From: DASQLQ01 sp035629935
Lineage (GTDB): Bacteria; Actinomycetota; CADDZG01; WHSQ01
Assembly (NCBI GenBank): GCA_035629935.1
Contig: DASQLQ010000068.1
Span: 1-16,258 of the forward strand
Direction of reading: 5' to 3'
DNA length: 16,258 nucleotides
The translations under genes and the position numbers were made by a program. Shown in pieces: positions 14,513 to 16,258 of the stretch. Position 1 is the stretch's first letter, and each line of letters starts with the position of its first letter. The notes under the pieces were generated by a model that made no database searches, had not been told where the DNA came from, and worked only from the letters and a program-made list of their open reading frames with translations.

Positions 14513-16027
14513 GTGGTGAGCACACCCACCCAGCACGACGGTGCCGTCTTGTCCTCGACCGAAGGTTGGGCCGAGGGCAAATCGCTGGTGCTCGCCTACC
14601 AAGCGGGCGACACCTCCGCGTACGACGCCATCTACGAGCGCTACGAGGCGCGCGTCAAAGGGATCTGTCGCCGGATGTTGCTCGACCCTCAGGATGTCCA
14701 GGAAGCCTCCCAGGAGGCTTTCTTGCGCGTCTACCAGGCACTGGGTCGGTTCAACGGTCGCTACGAGCTGGGGGCGTGGATCGCCCGGATCACAACTAAC
14801 GTGTGCTTGGACAACCTGCGTAGCCGCGGTCGCCGGCCGAAGGAGATGGCGCAGCTGGAAGCCATCGATCTCGAAGGGGCGCTGGAGGGCGAGCCGGAAA
14901 CGCCGGAGACGGCCGTCATCCGCAAAGCAGAGGGGCGCCGCGTTCGAAAGGTGCTTGCTTCGCTGCCTCCATTGCACCGAGCTGCGATCGTGCTCCGCGA
15001 CTTCGAAGGTCTCTCCTACGCCGAGATCGCAGGCGCTCTGAAGATCTCCGAGCCCCAGGTCAAGGCTCTCCTGCACCGGGCCCGTGGACGCTTCAAGAGA
15101 GATTGGAGCTCGTTGGCTTCGATCTTCATCCCCGTGCGGTTGATCCAACGTCTCAAGGGCATGCCGCCCGCGGCCGCCGAGGGGGCCGCGCTGAGCAGCA
15201 CGTCGGCACCGCAGCTGGTGACGTCGTGCAGCACGATCCTGCAGCACTGCGGCCAGTTCATCGCGGAGAAGGCCGTGCCCGGCGCACTTGCGCTTGGGGT
15301 CGGATTGTTCGCCGGTACGTCGGTCGCACGCACGGAACCGGCGCCGGTCGAGATGGCGAAGCCGGTAGTGACGGAGAAGAAAGATCCGAACGTTGGCGAG
15401 CGCTTCAACCGGCCGGCGATGAAGAAGAAGGCCGACCGGAAGAAGTCTGCGGCTGAGGCTCCCGTCGTCCCGGTCGCACAACCCAGTCCCACAACCGCCC
15501 CCACTCCGGAGCCCACACCGACCGGGGCTCCGCCCGCCGAGCAAGGCGAACAGCCGTCCGGCGGTCAGAATGGTGGCGGATCGGGTCCCACGCCGACCAC
15601 CCCTCCACCTTTCTCACCGGCGATGGGTTTTGGCACCGCGCGTCCGGCCCCGGTCAGTTGGAATCACATCGAGGTCGATTGCGATGCGATGACCTTGCAT
15701 CAAGATCTCGAGGCCGGGTTCTGGCACGGGGACCAGATGTACACGGCCGATCTGGACCTGGATGCCGACGGGCACAAAACCAACTTCGAGTTGCTCGTCT
15801 ACCCCGACGGTGCCGACGTCGAGTACACCGGCACTGGATCGATCCAGTCCATCACACAGTCTGAGACGACACTCCGCATGGAGTACTCTGGGACCTATAC
15901 GAACACCGACGCACCCGACGCGAAATGGAAAGATCTGCCGGTATCGGGCACTTTCCACATTTCGGTCGAACTGGACTGCACTGCTTCCTCTGTGATAACA
16001 GAGACAGTGCAGCTCTCAGCGGGGTAG
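14513..16027 (+). CDS. ECF sigma factor fused to a membrane segment and extracytoplasmic domain
   Basis: The protein is 504 residues, about 300 longer than a plain ECF sigma factor. Sigma region 2 (about 25-105: AYDAIYERYEARVKGICRRM, EASQEAFLRVYQAL, AWIARITTNVCLDNLRSR) and region 4 (about 143-197: VLASLPPLHRAAIVLRDFEG, LSYAEIAGALKISEPQVKAL, LHRARGRFK) are complete. A linker with two Cys (239, 246) is followed by a likely membrane helix (254-272, PGALALGVGLFAGTSVA), a Lys-rich stretch, a Pro/Thr/Gly-rich spacer (317-375) and a beta-rich domain (380-500) with Cys390 and Cys489, possibly a disulfide. This layout suggests a membrane-held sigma factor with its own sensor and no separate anti-sigma gene. 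The start is GTG, with AAAAGGAGATCACC ten bases upstream. A second GTG follows directly. It is probably autoregulated by the ECF-type promoter upstream. Confidence 0.88.
   Translation: MVSTPTQHDGAVLSSTEGWAEGKSLVLAYQAGDTSAYDAIYERYEARVKGICRRMLLDPQDVQEASQEAFLRVYQALGRFNGRYELGAWIARITTNVCLDNLRSRGRRPKEMAQLEAIDLEGALEGEPETPETAVIRKAEGRRVRKVLASLPPLHRAAIVLRDFEGLSYAEIAGALKISEPQVKALLHRARGRFKRDWSSLASIFIPVRLIQRLKGMPPAAAEGAALSSTSAPQLVTSCSTILQHCGQFIAEKAVPGALALGVGLFAGTSVARTEPAPVEMAKPVVTEKKDPNVGERFNRPAMKKKADRKKSAAEAPVVPVAQPSPTTAPTPEPTPTGAPPAEQGEQPSGGQNGGGSGPTPTTPPPFSPAMGFGTARPAPVSWNHIEVDCDAMTLHQDLEAGFWHGDQMYTADLDLDADGHKTNFELLVYPDGADVEYTGTGSIQSITQSETTLRMEYSGTYTNTDAPDAKWKDLPVSGTFHISVELDCTASSVITETVQLSAG
15976..16012. 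repeat. Long hairpin at the 3' end of the sigma gene
   Basis: CTGCACTG (15976-15983) pairs with CAGTGCAG (16005-16012). Inside, CTCTGT (15988-15993) pairs with ACAGAG (15998-16003) around a GATA loop, with a small asymmetric internal loop. It is within the last 18 codons. It could reduce readthrough or stabilise the mRNA, but only a weak T-rich stretch (ATTTCT) follows. Confidence 0.55.
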
Positions 16028-16057
16028 ATTTCTCCGTATTCGGGTAAGTTTGTTCTG

Positions 16058-16075
16058 GGTACCCGCGTGGGTATC
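16058..16075 (+). repeat. Short hairpin downstream of the sigma gene
   Basis: GGTACCC (16058-16064), loop GCGT, GGGTATC (16069-16075): seven pairs including one G-U in RNA. No T-run follows, so it is a weak terminator candidate at most. Apart from this and the promoter at 16138, the 231 bases after the sigma gene show no gene I can support. Confidence 0.3.
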
Positions 16076-16137
16076 TAATCGCTTGATCTGTAGGGGGTCG
16101 AGGTCGACGCGTGCCGGAGAAAATGCGGCCCGCACGA

Positions 16138-16162
16138 GTAACTTTCCTCTACCCTGCACGTT
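16138..16162 (+). promoter_or_regulatory. Second ECF-type promoter (GTAAC-N16-CGTT), target beyond the window
   Basis: AGTAACTTT (16137-16145) and CGTT (16159-16162) repeat the motif upstream of the sigma gene with exactly the same 16-base spacer. Transcription would start near 16169. The downstream region has a purine-rich AAGGAGG (16203-16209) and GTG codons at 16191 and 16251, but the gene it would drive lies past the window edge. Confidence 0.55.
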
Positions 16163-16188
16163 TACTAGGAAGAACAGCCGTACCAGAA

Positions 16189-16258
16189 AGGTGCCAGCAC
16201 AGAAGGAGGGAGATAACGGGTAATCGCGACTTGAATCGAGTAGTAAGTAGGTGCCAGC
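16189..16258 (+). repeat. 10-bp direct repeat 60 bases apart at the window edge
   Basis: AGGTGCCAGC occurs at 16189-16198 and again at 16249-16258. Each copy contains a GTG that could start translation with V-P-A. The first reads only ten codons (VPAQKEGDNG) before TAA, and the second runs off the window. It may be a leader peptide and gene start, or chance. Confidence 0.35.

Noticed and set aside
14504..15544. 346-codon minus-strand reading frame
   Set aside because: It is antisense to the sigma factor gene, with low-complexity Arg/Gly-rich composition and no motif. The sigma domains on the plus strand are unambiguous.
15976..16012. Hairpin as a SECIS element for a selenoprotein
   Set aside because: The TGA in the hairpin is out of frame with the sigma gene, and no reading frame with an in-frame TGA before it looks like a selenoprotein.
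16110..16136. Hairpin CGTGC...GCACG just upstream of the second ECF promoter
   Set aside because: Only five clean pairs with a bulge and no T-run; too weak to call a terminator or regulatory RNA.

Overview
The window is high-GC bacterial DNA with dense coding on both strands. It most likely comes from an actinomycete-type (Actinomycetota) genome, probably an uncultured lineage. The evidence is GC-rich codon use, GTG starts, several genes that look leaderless (a TANNNT -10 box six bases before the start codon), a Zur box of the actinobacterial form, a PMT-type mannosyltransferase and several large secreted peptidases. This assignment is inferred from style; no rRNA or other marker gene is present.

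Layout, left to right. Positions 1-296 (minus) hold the N-terminal part of a ZIP-family metal transporter with a near-consensus Zur box over its promoter. Positions 339-4710 (minus) hold a secreted-hydrolase block: a subtilisin-like protease, a CocE/X-Pro-peptidase-like alpha/beta hydrolase and a small secreted protein. A divergent promoter region with a perfect inverted repeat separates this block from a YbdK-type glutamate-cysteine ligase (plus, 4841-6034). Positions 6051-9419 (minus) hold selB (selenocysteine elongation factor) and a PMT glycosyltransferase six bases downstream. Positions 9474-9875 (plus) form a compact transcription unit: a perfect hairpin, a c-di-GMP-I (GEMM-I) riboswitch, a 58-residue unknown protein with a strong ribosome binding site, and a terminator. 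Positions 9874-14255 (minus) read as a NarL/FixJ response regulator, selA, and a large secreted zinc metalloprotease, with gaps of 13 and 40 bases. Divergent from these at 14513-16027 (plus) is an ECF sigma factor fused to a membrane segment, a Pro-rich linker and an extracytoplasmic domain.

How it fits together. SelA and SelB are both present, so the organism should make selenoproteins, but tRNA-Sec, selD and any selenoprotein gene lie outside the window. The two sel genes are separated by the metalloprotease and the riboswitch unit. The two secreted peptidases appear to share one jelly-roll-like accessory module, inserted into the subtilase catalytic domain and C-terminal in the metalloprotease. 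The most interesting items are the orphan small protein under an apparent c-di-GMP riboswitch, and the sigma factor that seems to carry its own sensor. The sigma gene is flanked by two copies of an identical ECF-type promoter (GTAAC-N16-CGTT): one upstream (autoregulation) and one downstream, pointing to a target just past the window edge.

No stretch longer than 300 bases lacks a gene. I saw no tRNA, rRNA, CRISPR array, insertion sequence or attachment site.
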